DNA of 64,000 nt, taken from positions 1 through 64,000 of the IMG/VR virus record IMGVR_UViG_3300019124_000006; one strand, given 5' to 3'. The notes under the pieces were generated by a model that saw only the letters and a list, made by a program, of their open reading frames with translations, did not search any database and was not told where the DNA came from. Origin of the DNA: a virus. Each line of letters opens with the position of its first letter. Position 1 is the first letter of the stretch. The position numbers and the translations under genes are program-made. Positions 1 to 7,514 of this stretch are shown piece after piece.

Positions 1-2787
1 AATCATGCGTACATTACTTAAAACGGCCATTTGTTCCACATGAGACTGTGGCACTTCAACCACAGTGGAAATCGCACTGAGAAGATTATTCTCTGCATAT
101 TCACTTCTCAACTTCTTAATATCAGCAATAAATTCTTGTTCTTCCCATTTCAACATATATTCATGAACACGAGAAAGAACAGAATCATTCTGAATACCAT
201 TTGACTTCCCTTTTAAATGAGCGAACCAAGATGGACTTGCCCAAACATAACGACGTAATTTCTTATTGTACGTTGCAACTTCTGCTGGTGGATTTTCAAT
301 GAAAGAAAGTTCTTCTTTCAATGCTTCTTCATATGCACCACCATGTTTTGCACGGTCAATTTCCCAAGACTGAACCCATGCAAGTAAATCAATAAGTTCT
401 TGGAGTTCATTCACTCTCTTAATAATCGCTTTTGCTGCTGACATACTGCCAGCTTCATAATGAGAACGACCCTTATACCACAAAGCACGAACCGCATCAG
501 CAAGTTTCGTAGCATAATCCGTTAACTCACCAATACGGTTTGGCTTTAACGTTTCTGCTACATACTCTAAAGATATTTCATACATCTTTAACTGTAACTC
601 ACGAGTATATTGACTCTTTGTAAAAGTAAATTTATACTTAGACATATCCACTGTACCCTTAAATGGGCAACCATTGTCGAAGAGAATCTGCCCATTCTCT
701 TCCCAATAGTGGATATCTAAGAAAGCAGGAGCAGATTTGCATGCTTCTTCAACCGCTGTGACCAATTCTGGTTGAGTCATGCACAGTGATGTATCACCAT
801 CACAATCTGCTCCACCTTGAGAAATAGTATTAAAGTCATGGCACGACATAATAATCATGCCATCAAAAGCATCTTTCTTCATATAGCGTGAATAAGCACG
901 TGCTTCAAGAACACGAGATTGCCCCATAGTCATCTGCGGATTACGAGCAACAGCTAGTTTGCCAACATACACCACATGACCATCTTTCTCTAACATAAAG
1001 CACGTACCAGGTTTAATTCCTTTATTCGGATTCACAAAAAGTTTTCCATTTTTACGAATCTCTTGATCCGTGCCACGCAACTTATACGCATCTAAAATCG
1101 CATACGGATCCATAATGATAAAACGATAATTCGCTTCAACCGGAATTAAACCCGATTTCCACTCTTTAATCAACTCTTGTAATAAAGAAAGAGCCTTTTC
1201 TTTCAAGAAAACATCTTGGTAAGAGTTCGGCGCATAATGTAAATAAAACGACAACAAAGAAACAAGAGTAGAATCTAACAATTCATCTTGTTCCTCTTCT
1301 GAATACTCTTCAAGTTGCAACAAACGATCATGCCCTAAATACTCCTTCATCAATTCTACATCATGAAGTAACAATTTTGCACGATCCAAATGAGGTTTTA
1401 AAAGTTTAATCATAGTATCGGCACTCAATTTCATACCATGTATAAATTGATACGGTAAACTCACATATCTCTTTTTAAAGCGCATTGGTGCTCCAAAAAG
1501 AGCCACACGGAACTGCAATTGAATATCTTCAATTACATCTTCCAACGTATCTGTAGAAGCTTTGAATGAAGACATTGGAATCACAATATCTTCTTCAAAA
1601 TACTTCTCTAAATCTGGAATATACACAGCATTGCCTTTTACAAAACCGTTAAACAAACGAACAACACCATTCTGAAAATGACGGCCAAACTCCGCTTCCG
1701 CTAAAGTCTTAATACGATTATTGAAATACATTTGACCATCACCGGCTACTTGTTCAATAGGATGATCAGCCGCATCAAACACACGACTTTTCTTTGTATC
1801 TTTGCCAAAAGCTTTAAACTTACCTTGTGATACTTCTGAATAAACATCTTCGACAATACGAAGAGATACATTTCCGCCGAGAATAGAAATATCACCATTC
1901 TCGTGACGTACTACTTCTTTTCCAAAACGAATAAAGTTCGACTTAACACTATTCGAAAGCGTTAAGCCAAAACGTTTCATAGCTTTGACATAATCTAATT
2001 CATAAACAATCTCACCATTTTTATCTTGGCCCTTCACCTTCGCAAAGGCTAAAGGATTCATACCAAGAATATTCAATACATCCACAGGATGAATAATATG
2101 CTCTGCCACACCAACTACTTGGACTTGACGTTCTTGAGAAGGAGAACGCAAAGCATAACGAACCATACGTTCTACACCTTCATAATCAATATAACTCATT
2201 CCTAATCGAATAATATTCATCGCCTTTGTAATATCCTCTTCTTTTAACGGTTTTAAATCAATGAAGAAAACGTGAGGCAATACATATGCATACACCTCAC
2301 GTTCTATAACTTCACCATCAACTATCTTTCTAACTGTCACCATACGTGGACCATCAAAAATAAATGGAGACAACATCTCTGCTGCATAAGAACCAGAAAT
2401 CTCTTTATATCCTGATTTCTTATCTTCACCAACGAAGAAAGAATCAGAATAATTGCGAGTAGAAATATAACGACCATCAACAAATTCGATCGTATCTAAG
2501 TCTGCTTGTGCTACAATAACACGAATATTCTTGATACGACGAAGTTTCTTAGGAATTGGATGAGATTCCAAGAACTTCTTAAATACATGAGCTTGTTGTG
2601 GTGCAACACCTGCCAACTCTACAGGATTCTCTAATACCTCCACTACATTTGCACCACTCGCAACCGCTTCCACAACTTTAGAAAAGTTTTTCGTACCAAT
2701 TGCCGTTAAAGGCGAAAAAGAAGCCAAGCGTTCAACCACTTGGCTCACAGACTGAATAGGATTTAATACATTTTTCACATTGTTCAT
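1..2787 (-). CDS. Single-chain RNA polymerase-like protein (DxDGD double-psi barrel), incomplete at left edge
   Basis: The frame is open from an ATG at 2785-2787, behind a good AGGAGG site, to the window edge, giving 929 residues without a stop. Around residues 657-664 it reads GGADCDGD, which fits the DxDGD metal-binding loop of double-psi beta-barrel RNA polymerases. About 50 residues before it lies LAVARNPQMTMGQ, resembling the 'R-P-x-x-H-x-G' strand that precedes this loop in RdRP/QDE-1 and YonO-like enzymes. From family knowledge, phage YonO (SPbeta) and crAss-like gp66 are single-chain DNA-dependent RNA polymerases with this loop. I infer that this protein transcribes phage genes after infection. 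It lies in a leftward unit away from the virion genes, which suggests it is made in the cell rather than packaged. The cysteine inside DCDGD is unusual (F, L or Y is more common) but the three aspartates are kept. The C-terminus is not visible. A role in replication cannot be excluded. Confidence 0.7.
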   Translation of the reverse strand, partial: MNNVKNVLNPIQSVSQVVERLASFSPLTAIGTKNFSKVVEAVASGANVVEVLENPVELAGVAPQQAHVFKKFLESHPIPKKLRRIKNIRVIVAQADLDTIEFVDGRYISTRNYSDSFFVGEDKKSGYKEISGSYAAEMLSPFIFDGPRMVTVRKIVDGEVIEREVYAYVLPHVFFIDLKPLKEEDITKAMNIIRLGMSYIDYEGVERMVRYALRSPSQERQVQVVGVAEHIIHPVDVLNILGMNPLAFAKVKGQDKNGEIVYELDYVKAMKRFGLTLSNSVKSNFIRFGKEVVRHENGDISILGGNVSLRIVEDVYSEVSQGKFKAFGKDTKKSRVFDAADHPIEQVAGDGQMYFNNRIKTLAEAEFGRHFQNGVVRLFNGFVKGNAVYIPDLEKYFEEDIVIPMSSFKASTDTLEDVIEDIQLQFRVALFGAPMRFKKRYVSLPYQFIHGMKLSADTMIKLLKPHLDRAKLLLHDVELMKEYLGHDRLLQLEEYSEEEQDELLDSTLVSLLSFYLHYAPNSYQDVFLKEKALSLLQELIKEWKSGLIPVEANYRFIIMDPYAILDAYKLRGTDQEIRKNGKLFVNPNKGIKPGTCFMLEKDGHVVYVGKLAVARNPQMTMGQSRVLEARAYSRYMKKDAFDGMIIMSCHDFNTISQGGADCDGDTSLCMTQPELVTAVEEACKSAPAFLDIHYWEENGQILFDNGCPFKGTVDMSKYKFTFTKSQYTRELQLKMYEISLEYVAETLKPNRIGELTDYATKLADAVRALWYKGRSHYEAGSMSAAKAIIKRVNELQELIDLLAWVQSWEIDRAKHGGAYEEALKEELSFIENPPAEVATYNKKLRRYVWASPSWFAHLKGKSNGIQNDSVLSRVHEYMLKWEEQEFIADIKKLRSEYAENNLLSAISTVVEVPQSHVEQMAVLSNVRMI

Positions 2788-2929
2788 AATGATTTCCTCC
2801 TGTTTTTATTTACTTATTAAAGAATCCTAAACCCACCCAACCACCCGCTTGCTGTCATAAGGCGCAAGTCAACCGGACATAAAAAATAAAAACTAAAAAC
2901 ATAAAAAATAAATAATAAAAAATAAAAGA

Positions 2930-3433
2930 TTAAAAGATAAAAAACTGTTGAGAGACATAATTCGCTACATTAAACAATTCATAGCGAACAGGATACTTCG
3001 TTATGCATCTTCCCTTCTTCCAAGCTTCTAATTCTAAACGCATTCTCACTTCCTTTGTCATAGATTCGGCCGAAGAATAAGAACGAATCCCCTCTGTTAA
3101 TGCATGACCAACCTCATGAGACATAACAACATCCACAAACTGTAGAACCGTCATGTGATTTAAAGAGGCAGTTAGTTTTGTAGTTTCTAAGTCAGCCAAC
3201 CAATAAATAATATGGTGGGCAGGAGCATAAACAGCTACAGCACCACTTGGCACTAAAACAGTACGTGGTGAGCCATATATAAACTTCACATCACTACCAC
3301 TACGTCTAATTACATCAAAACATAAAGATTTAATATCATCCTCTGTTACCTCCTTTACATAATTTAAGCAAGTATGAACACCAATAGATAACATATTCGC
3401 CACAAAAACACCCTTAAACATTTTTCTGATCAT
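2930..3433 (-). CDS. Small HExxH metallopeptidase-like protein
   Basis: This encodes 167 residues from the ATG at 3431-3433, chosen because AGGAGGGG lies seven bases upstream; a longer frame exists but has no ribosome site. The N-terminus is hydrophobic (GVFVANMLSIGVHTCLNY), perhaps a membrane-contact or export segment. Near residues 105-112 the sequence MSHEVGHAL is a HExxH zinc-binding motif. About 25 residues on, LELEAWKKG supplies a third glutamate in the E-x-x-A-W-x-x-G pattern common in small phage and plasmid gluzincin-like proteins. This suggests a zinc metallopeptidase or a degenerate relative; the substrate is unknown. It overlaps the preceding gene by 20 bases, so the two are probably translated together, and it lies just upstream of the RNA polymerase-like gene on the same strand. 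Confidence 0.65.
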   Translation of the reverse strand: MIRKMFKGVFVANMLSIGVHTCLNYVKEVTEDDIKSLCFDVIRRSGSDVKFIYGSPRTVLVPSGAVAVYAPAHHIIYWLADLETTKLTASLNHMTVLQFVDVVMSHEVGHALTEGIRSYSSAESMTKEVRMRLELEAWKKGRCITKYPVRYELFNVANYVSQQFFIF

Positions 3434-3713
3434 ATAACCCCTCCTCATACACACTAAAGATAAAACGGTTTAACACATTACCTACAAGAACAAATAGATT
3501 CCCTTTTGAAAGTTTGTAAGTTGATAAATCGTTAGAATAAAAAAGTATTTTATAACCTTTCTTTACTAAAGAAGAAATCAACTCATACTTTATTTCTTCT
3601 CCAACTTCATCTAATAAAACCTGATCTAAACACAATCCTACAAAAAGCTCCATATCTAGTTCACCCATCGCTGCCTTATCCTTCGCTTCCTGTAATGTTA
3701 CGGATATACACAT
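3414..3713 (-). CDS. Hypothetical protein, 99 residues
   Basis: The ATG at 3711-3713 follows an AAAGGGGAAAGG ribosome site. The protein is acidic in its first half and alternates hydrophobic strands in its second half (KILFYSND, NLFVLVGNVLNRFIF). I recognise no family. It is cotranscribed with and overlaps the HExxH gene downstream. Immediately upstream, at 3727-3736, is a TTTCCCTATG motif that recurs at other intergenic sites, so this position probably holds the promoter/operator of the leftward polymerase unit. Confidence 0.7.
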   Translation of the reverse strand: MCISVTLQEAKDKAAMGELDMELFVGLCLDQVLLDEVGEEIKYELISSLVKKGYKILFYSNDLSTYKLSKGNLFVLVGNVLNRFIFSVYEEGLYDQKNV

Positions 3714-3726
3714 ATTACCTTTCCCC

Positions 3727-3736
3727 TTTCCCTATG
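3727..3736. promoter_or_regulatory. TTTCCCTATG motif near start of leftward polymerase unit
   Basis: Reading leftward, an AT-rich TATATTTATAAA stretch is followed by CATAGGGAAA, then the ribosome site of the 99-residue gene. The same 10-mer, or a near copy, occurs at 5434, 5450, 5511, 6604 (inverted) and 9011 (inverted), all intergenic, which suggests a shared regulator. No clear -35 box was found here. Confidence 0.45.
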
Positions 3737-3844
3737 TTTATAAATATAAGAAAGCAAAGTGAGGGAGTGGGAACGTGCTAACTCCCCCTCTAGGCATCCA
3801 CATCAGCGCAAAGTAAACTGAGCAAAATTACCCCAAGTTTACAG

Positions 3845-3886
3845 AAAAATAAAAAGGCTTCTTTGGCACAAGGTACACCGCCAAAG
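3845..3886 (-). terminator. Rho-independent terminator for the leftward membrane-protein/ncRNA unit
   Basis: Read on the minus strand, CTTTGGC (3880-3886) pairs with GCCAAAG (3861-3867) as a 7-bp perfect stem, followed by GCC and then a T-rich run (TTTTTATTTTT). It sits 13 bases after the stop of the 57-residue gene and separates this unit from the polymerase unit. Confidence 0.7.
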
Positions 3887-3898
3887 CATTCCTTTTCT

Positions 3899-4072
3899 TT
3901 AGTGAGAAGCTGAGAAAGTAATCAATATCATAGTTTGATTATCCTTAACAGCTACAACAGAATAGAGTTTACAACCTTTTTTATCGTGTCCTCTAAATAC
4001 GCTATAAATATAACCTTTCATTTCGCAGAACCCTAAGTATTCTCCTTGTTTTTTAATAGTCTCAAATGTCAT
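3899..4072 (-). CDS. Hypothetical protein, 57 residues
   Basis: The ATG at 4070-4072 follows AGGAGG with nine bases of spacing, and the frame stops at 3899-3901 just before a terminator. The protein begins MTFETIKKQGEYLGFCEM and has two cysteines and a run of beta-like strands (YIYSVF, KLYSVVAVK, TMILITFSA). I recognise no family. Good ribosome site, compact size and the terminator placement support a real gene. It lies downstream of a candidate structured RNA and could be expressed from the same transcript. Confidence 0.65.
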   Translation of the reverse strand: MTFETIKKQGEYLGFCEMKGYIYSVFRGHDKKGCKLYSVVAVKDNQTMILITFSASH

Positions 4073-4129
4073 ATCTAAATACCTCCTAAATTATTCGTTT
4101 TTTATTCGATAAGTGTTTGATTCCCCTCT

Positions 4130-4618
4130 AGGGGGGAGAAGTATATATTCTAAATAAACACGGACGTTTTCATTAAAATAAAAAGGAAATGTTCGTCAAT
4201 AGACATACCTCCTTTGTTTTTCCTGTGTATATCCCCCACAGGCAGGGTTGGCTTTGATTGAAGCATTCCACCTGCTTCTGCGTGTTGTGCATCACGCCTA
4301 CCGGTACGTGGGGTGTCCACTAACCACATCCATGGCAATACCGGTAATTAAGATGATCTAGGTTTTCCTACGACCTTCGACCTTTATACACTTACCTGTG
4401 TATCGGCACTCCTAACGGTGCCTTTGCCTAACGGTAGGGTGAGCTAGGCTGCAACCCATTTGTGCCACGCCCACAAATGGCCCTGTCGGGTTGGGAAGTT
4501 GCCTTATCACCCTCCTGCACCTCTTCCTGCGGTGCAGTCGGGCTTGTCACTCCACTTAGAGACCCCTTTGCATACCCCCTAAGCTTCGTGACAAGGGCTA
4601 TCACAGCCTAGCTCACTA
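4130..4618 (-). ncRNA. Candidate large structured RNA downstream of a membrane-protein gene
   Basis: This stretch is much richer in G and C than its surroundings and has no convincing reading frame. Several stems are visible: a 13-bp perfect long-range pair GTGAGCTAGGCTG (4440-4452) with CAGCCTAGCTCAC (about 4603-4615); a 9-bp hairpin CCATTTGTG/CACAAATGG (4468-4492 region); CTGCACC/GGTGCAG (4516-4540 region); a GAAGCA/TGCTTC hairpin; and CCTGTG/CACAGG near 4217-4240. The strand is inferred from the neighbouring genes, because the element starts at the stop codon of the upstream gene. It is too long for a riboswitch. It could be an ornate phage RNA, a ribozyme-like element or a degraded intron; no group I core sequences were found. 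Confidence 0.5.
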
Positions 4619-5251
4619 GGCCACGATAATGGAATAAGGAAGCACAAATCCAAAAGCTGTAACAAAGATGCCAAGATAAGAAAGACCTAAAAGAACAAAC
4701 GGAAAGATAGCGACTGTAACAAGAGAAGTAGTAGCCGCTACAACAAGCTGCTTCACACTTGGTTTCTTCTTTTTCTTCTTTGCTAATAAGTAAGAAACGG
4801 CTAAAGCAGCCAGAGAAATACCAGCACCTACTGCTACCGCAGAAACAGTAGAAGCTGTGACTGCACCGGCTACAAGAACAGAACCGGAAGCAAAAGCAAT
4901 GGTATCACCCTGAGATACAAAGAAATCCTTCAATTTCTTAGCAGCACGTTTAATTAAAGACCAAAGACTAGTAGATGACTCCTTTACTGCTTGTTTAAAG
5001 CCCTTTTCCTTTGCCTTATTAAGAGCTTCTTTAGCTTTCTCCTTTGCAACCTTTGTTGCCTTACCTGCTTTCTCTTTCACATTTTTCATAACCATTTCCC
5101 CTTTCTTGCTAATTGTGTTTACAGTAGATTGATGGTTTTGGTGTTTAGAACAATAAAAAGCACCAGGTATCAATACTGGTGTGTCACATAAAGCGCATGT
5201 CACCCCCTTATTCTCCTTCTCATTTCCTACTTGGATGATGTTGTTTTGCAT
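4616..5251 (-). CDS. Small membrane protein with N-terminal zinc-finger-like motif
   Basis: This encodes 211 residues from the ATG at 5249-5251, behind AGGAGG. Residues 19-36 carry CALCDTPVLIPGAFYCSKH, a CxxC...CxxH zinc-finger-like cluster. A lysine/alanine-rich helix follows (residues 55-90), then three hydrophobic segments (ASGSVLVAGAVTASTVSAVA, ISLAALAVSYLLA and a C-terminal pair ending in YSIIVA), so it is probably an integral membrane protein with a basic cytosolic arm. A second in-frame start (MVMKNVKEK) has its own AAAGGGG site, so a shorter form lacking the finger may also be made. Its leader is a long GC-rich hairpin and its stop codon touches the candidate structured RNA. Function unknown. 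Confidence 0.65.
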   Translation of the reverse strand: MQNNIIQVGNEKENKGVTCALCDTPVLIPGAFYCSKHQNHQSTVNTISKKGEMVMKNVKEKAGKATKVAKEKAKEALNKAKEKGFKQAVKESSTSLWSLIKRAAKKLKDFFVSQGDTIAFASGSVLVAGAVTASTVSAVAVGAGISLAALAVSYLLAKKKKKKPSVKQLVVAATTSLVTVAIFPFVLLGLSYLGIFVTAFGFVLPYSIIVA

Positions 5252-5283
5252 AATCCATTCCTCCTTTAGATTTTTAAAAATGT

Positions 5284-5404
5284 GTTGGTGGTGATGGTTG
5301 CTTGCGCCTCCGCTAATGCGGCAACCCCACGCCATTCAGCAGCCACGCCCTGCTCGGAGTGGGTGGGGCGACGAACGCCATCAGAGGCGCACAACCAACA
5401 ACCA
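5284..5404 (-). promoter_or_regulatory. GC-rich long hairpin in leader of the membrane-protein gene
   Basis: GAGGCGC (5384-5390) pairs with GCGCCTC (5304-5310), and the stem continues outward through GGTTG/CAACC-type pairs to a total of about 16 bp. The enclosed sequence is also GC-rich (TGGGTGGGGCG and CCCCACGCC pair within it). It lies in the untranslated leader of the leftward gene starting at 5251. It could be a cis-acting leader or a small RNA; nothing identifies a ligand. Confidence 0.45.
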
Positions 5405-5433
5405 CGTATCCCTCGCAATTTTTTTTTAAAATT

Positions 5434-5520
5434 TTTCCCTATATAGGCGTTTCCCTAAGTTTGTGGGCCTGCCTCAAAATTTTTTTATCCAATTTTCTGC
5501 CTATTTAGTGTTTCCCTATG
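5434..5520. repeat. Three direct copies of TTTCCCTA[AT]N in the divergent control region
   Basis: The copies are TTTCCCTATA (5434-5443), TTTCCCTAAG (5450-5459) and TTTCCCTATG (5511-5520), the last directly abutting a TATAAT box. Two are embedded in a longer repeat, CCTATATAGGCGTTTCCC and CCTATTTAGTGTTTCCC. This is typical of operator arrays between divergent transcripts; the binding protein is unknown. Confidence 0.6.
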
Positions 5521-5521
5521 T

Positions 5522-5548
5522 TATAATAGTTTCATGTAATGCATTACA
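5522..5548 (+). promoter_or_regulatory. Rightward promoter with palindrome TGTAATGCATTACA
   Basis: A perfect TATAAT (5522-5527) is followed seven bases later by the perfect 14-bp palindrome TGTAATGCATTACA (5535-5548), which would overlap the transcription start. No good -35 box is present. The same palindrome recurs at 7483, 19140, 44568 and 59946. It may be an operator for a phage regulator or part of a phage-polymerase promoter. Confidence 0.65.
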
Positions 5549-5566
5549 ATAAAGGGAGAGATGATT

Positions 5567-5830
5567 ATGGCGGCAGAAACTATGGTTCAACGAATACTCA
5601 GAATGATTAATGAGGAATTGAAGTTCCTGTATGAAGAGATGAGGGATCTTGATCGTAGGTATATTGAATGTCAGAAGAAAGTACGTGAACTCAAAAAGAC
5701 AAAGGAATTAATCGAAAAAGAACTGATGGGACAGACAAACACCCAAGCAATCGACAAGCCAACACCTCCCCCGATCCGCAGTATTACAGAAGAAATCAAC
5801 TTCACAACAACTTACCCAAGCAATGAATAG
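5567..5830 (+). CDS. Hypothetical coiled-coil protein, 87 residues
   Basis: Start ATG at 5567 is preferred over the one at 5561 because GGGAG is then eight bases upstream. The protein is a charged helix (EELKFLYEEMRDLDRRYIE... KKTKELIEKELM) with heptad spacing, followed by a proline-rich tail (KPTPPPIRS). No family recognised. It is the first gene of the rightward early unit, directly behind the palindrome promoter. Confidence 0.7.
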   Translation: MAAETMVQRILRMINEELKFLYEEMRDLDRRYIECQKKVRELKKTKELIEKELMGQTNTQAIDKPTPPPIRSITEEINFTTTYPSNE

Positions 5831-5849
5831 AAAAGGAGGATAACCTTTC

Positions 5850-6188
5850 ATGTCTGAAACAAAAAAGCATTTATTGTATGAAAAAGTACTTCCAATTGTA
5901 AACGAGTGTGAGTTTTTGCAATTAAAGCCAGAAGATGTTGCGGTAGTTGCTGTCATTAGAGAGTTCGTGAAATCATATCAAAGCGAACAATACCTGCAGC
6001 GGGAGATTAAAAAGCTAAATCAAAGAAAGCAAAAAATGGAGATAGAGGTTCTTGAAGAACTAGAAAACCAACAAGAACTATTAATGGTTTTAGAGAAAAT
6101 CTCAAATCCTGAGCAACTAAAACGATTAAGGAAGCAGGCCGAGGAATTTCGGGTTATTAGTGAAAATAAAGAGGAAAAGGAGAAGTAG
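5850..6188 (+). CDS. Hypothetical coiled-coil protein, 112 residues
   Basis: An AAAGGAGG site precedes the ATG at 5850. The N-terminal 45 residues look globular (YEKVLPIVNECEFLQL...VIREFVKSY); the rest is a highly charged coiled coil (QREIKKLNQRKQKMEIEVLEELENQ) ending in KENKEEKEK-like lysine/glutamate repeats. It sits 19 bases after the previous gene and 2 bases before the next, so the three form one operon. Function unknown. Confidence 0.75.
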   Translation: MSETKKHLLYEKVLPIVNECEFLQLKPEDVAVVAVIREFVKSYQSEQYLQREIKKLNQRKQKMEIEVLEELENQQELLMVLEKISNPEQLKRLRKQAEEFRVISENKEEKEK

Positions 6189-6190
6189 GT

Positions 6191-6562
6191 ATGAGTGCAG
6201 TATATGCAAATGAACAGATAGCAACACCACTAGATATGTGGAGTGCTATCTCTCATCGATATTCGGATTTTACAGAGGAAAAGGTAATTGAAGAATGTCG
6301 CATATGTTTAGATATTCAAGAAGGTCAAGAGTCGTTTGTAGAGTTATCTTACTACGAACTAACAAATCCAGAAGTGATTTATGACGAGGAGCCAAAAATC
6401 AAACGATTCCGCTTACAACCTCATGAGGTCCAGGAAATGTTTAGAGAAATAAAAGAAATTATAGAGTTGCCATCTTGTGTATATAAGTTGTATACGGAGT
6501 TAAATTCTCATCGAATACCTGTCTTCCGAATCGAAATGACTCCTATTCTCAAAAGTGTATAG
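6191..6562 (+). CDS. Hypothetical protein, 123 residues
   Basis: The ATG at 6191 follows GGAGAAGTAGGT, only two bases after the previous stop, indicating translational coupling. The protein is acidic with mixed alpha/beta character (PLDMWSAISHRYSDFTEEKV, RLQPHEVQEMFREIKEII) and no recognisable motif. It ends the first rightward gene cluster; an inverted copy of the TTTCCCTATG motif lies at 6604-6613 just after it. Confidence 0.75.
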   Translation: MSAVYANEQIATPLDMWSAISHRYSDFTEEKVIEECRICLDIQEGQESFVELSYYELTNPEVIYDEEPKIKRFRLQPHEVQEMFREIKEIIELPSCVYKLYTELNSHRIPVFRIEMTPILKSV

Positions 6563-6683
6563 TTCATTGATTTAAACAAACTTGAGGAACAACCTTAGTA
6601 AAACATAGGGAAAAACCTTACGAAAAAATTTTCGGTCGGGCTTCGCCCAATTATTAGGGTTTGGGCATTAAGGGGGAGAATCA

Positions 6684-6833
6684 ATGACCTATTTTGCAAT
6701 ACACCGCAGAATGCTCATTGAACGGTTTATTCGAGCGGAATTGTACTCTCGTATCAATCGGGAAATCTTGATGAAATGCCAAAAGAAGGGGAGTAGACAA
6801 AGTGGAACTCATAGCACAGTATATCGAAATTGA
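6684..6833 (+). CDS. Small basic hypothetical protein, 49 residues
   Basis: A short frame starts at ATG 6684 behind AAGGGGGAGA and ends at 6831-6833, overlapping the next gene by 32 bases. It begins MTYFAIHRRMLIERFIRAEL and is strongly basic. The ribosome site and the tight overlap support translation; function unknown. It could serve mainly to couple translation of the ATPase that follows. Confidence 0.5.
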   Translation: MTYFAIHRRMLIERFIRAELYSRINREILMKCQKKGSRQSGTHSTVYRN

Positions 6834-7464
6834 TGAACCCAGAAGAGTAGATTTGCGGTTTTTAGATGTTCCTCCGATGTGGAGAGCCTTTCATGAAAGT
6901 ACAGAACATAAAATCAGTATATTTGCAGGAAGGCAAATGGGGAAAACATATAACTTAGCTTTACGGGCTGTTCGCTCTATGTATGATTGTGTCGTGTATG
7001 TGCGTGATCATTATATGGTAAAGAGTATGGCCAACTTGATTGCTGATCTCAGTCCAGAATCTCCTGTCATAAGGATGTGTTCGAATTATGCTAGTGTTAT
7101 ATTGGGTACCGGGAGACACATTGACATTTATGCCTTTTCTGCACCTAACATCCGTGGAAAACGATTTATGATGAAAGAAGTTTTGATAGATGAGTTCGAT
7201 TGCGAAAGGTTTGAAATATTGTTAGAAAGAGTAAAGTTTGAGCTCGATCGTGCGATACATGTAGTATGTGTAGGAACTCCAAGTATAAGTCCTGACACAC
7301 CGGGAAAACGATGGTTTAAGGAATCAGGAACAAAATATTATATTGATATGATTCATGTTCCAGAAGATATGGAGCAATGGGCACATGTATATGAATATCG
7401 TCCGAGTGCTCTCCAGAATGTTATTGATCGTCTTCCACCATTAGAGTATGATTATTCTTTTTAA
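6802..7464 (+). CDS. Terminase-like ATPase lacking a nuclease domain
   Basis: This encodes 220 residues from a GTG at 6802, chosen because GGGGAG lies eight bases upstream. It carries a Walker A motif GRQMGKT (about residues 43-49), NIRGKR, and a Walker B motif VLIDEFD (about residues 127-133), followed by VCVGTPS. The same order is seen in the large terminase of this window (GRRVGKT, SLRGQR, IFMDEVD, VSSTPT), so it is a terminase-type P-loop ATPase. It stops where the nuclease domain would begin; family large terminases are 400-600 residues. It may be an accessory packaging ATPase, a regulator, or a remnant. It lies directly before a long structured non-coding region, which recalls but does not prove an RNA-linked packaging motor. 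Confidence 0.75.
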   Translation: MELIAQYIEIDEPRRVDLRFLDVPPMWRAFHESTEHKISIFAGRQMGKTYNLALRAVRSMYDCVVYVRDHYMVKSMANLIADLSPESPVIRMCSNYASVILGTGRHIDIYAFSAPNIRGKRFMMKEVLIDEFDCERFEILLERVKFELDRAIHVVCVGTPSISPDTPGKRWFKESGTKYYIDMIHVPEDMEQWAHVYEYRPSALQNVIDRLPPLEYDYSF

Positions 7465-7482
7465 TTTTTTCTATAAAACTAT

Positions 7483-7512
7483 TGAAATGCATTACAAGAA
7501 ATAGTATATTAT
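7483..7512 (+). promoter_or_regulatory. Promoter for the tRNA/structured-RNA region
   Basis: TGAAATGCATTACA (7483-7496) is a one-mismatch copy of the recurring palindrome. It is followed by AGAAATAGTA and then TATTAT (7507-7512). The arrangement GCATTACAAGAA plus a -10 box matches the site before the portal gene at 19146-19168, where the palindrome takes the place of a -35 box. Confidence 0.55.
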
Positions 7513-7514
7513 AG

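Noticed and set aside
4150-4338. A leftward 62-codon frame ending in MSIDEHFLFILMKTSVFI
   Set aside because: The only good AAAGGAGG lies one base from an internal ATG that would leave just 18 residues, and the upstream part overlaps the structured element. Not supported as a gene.
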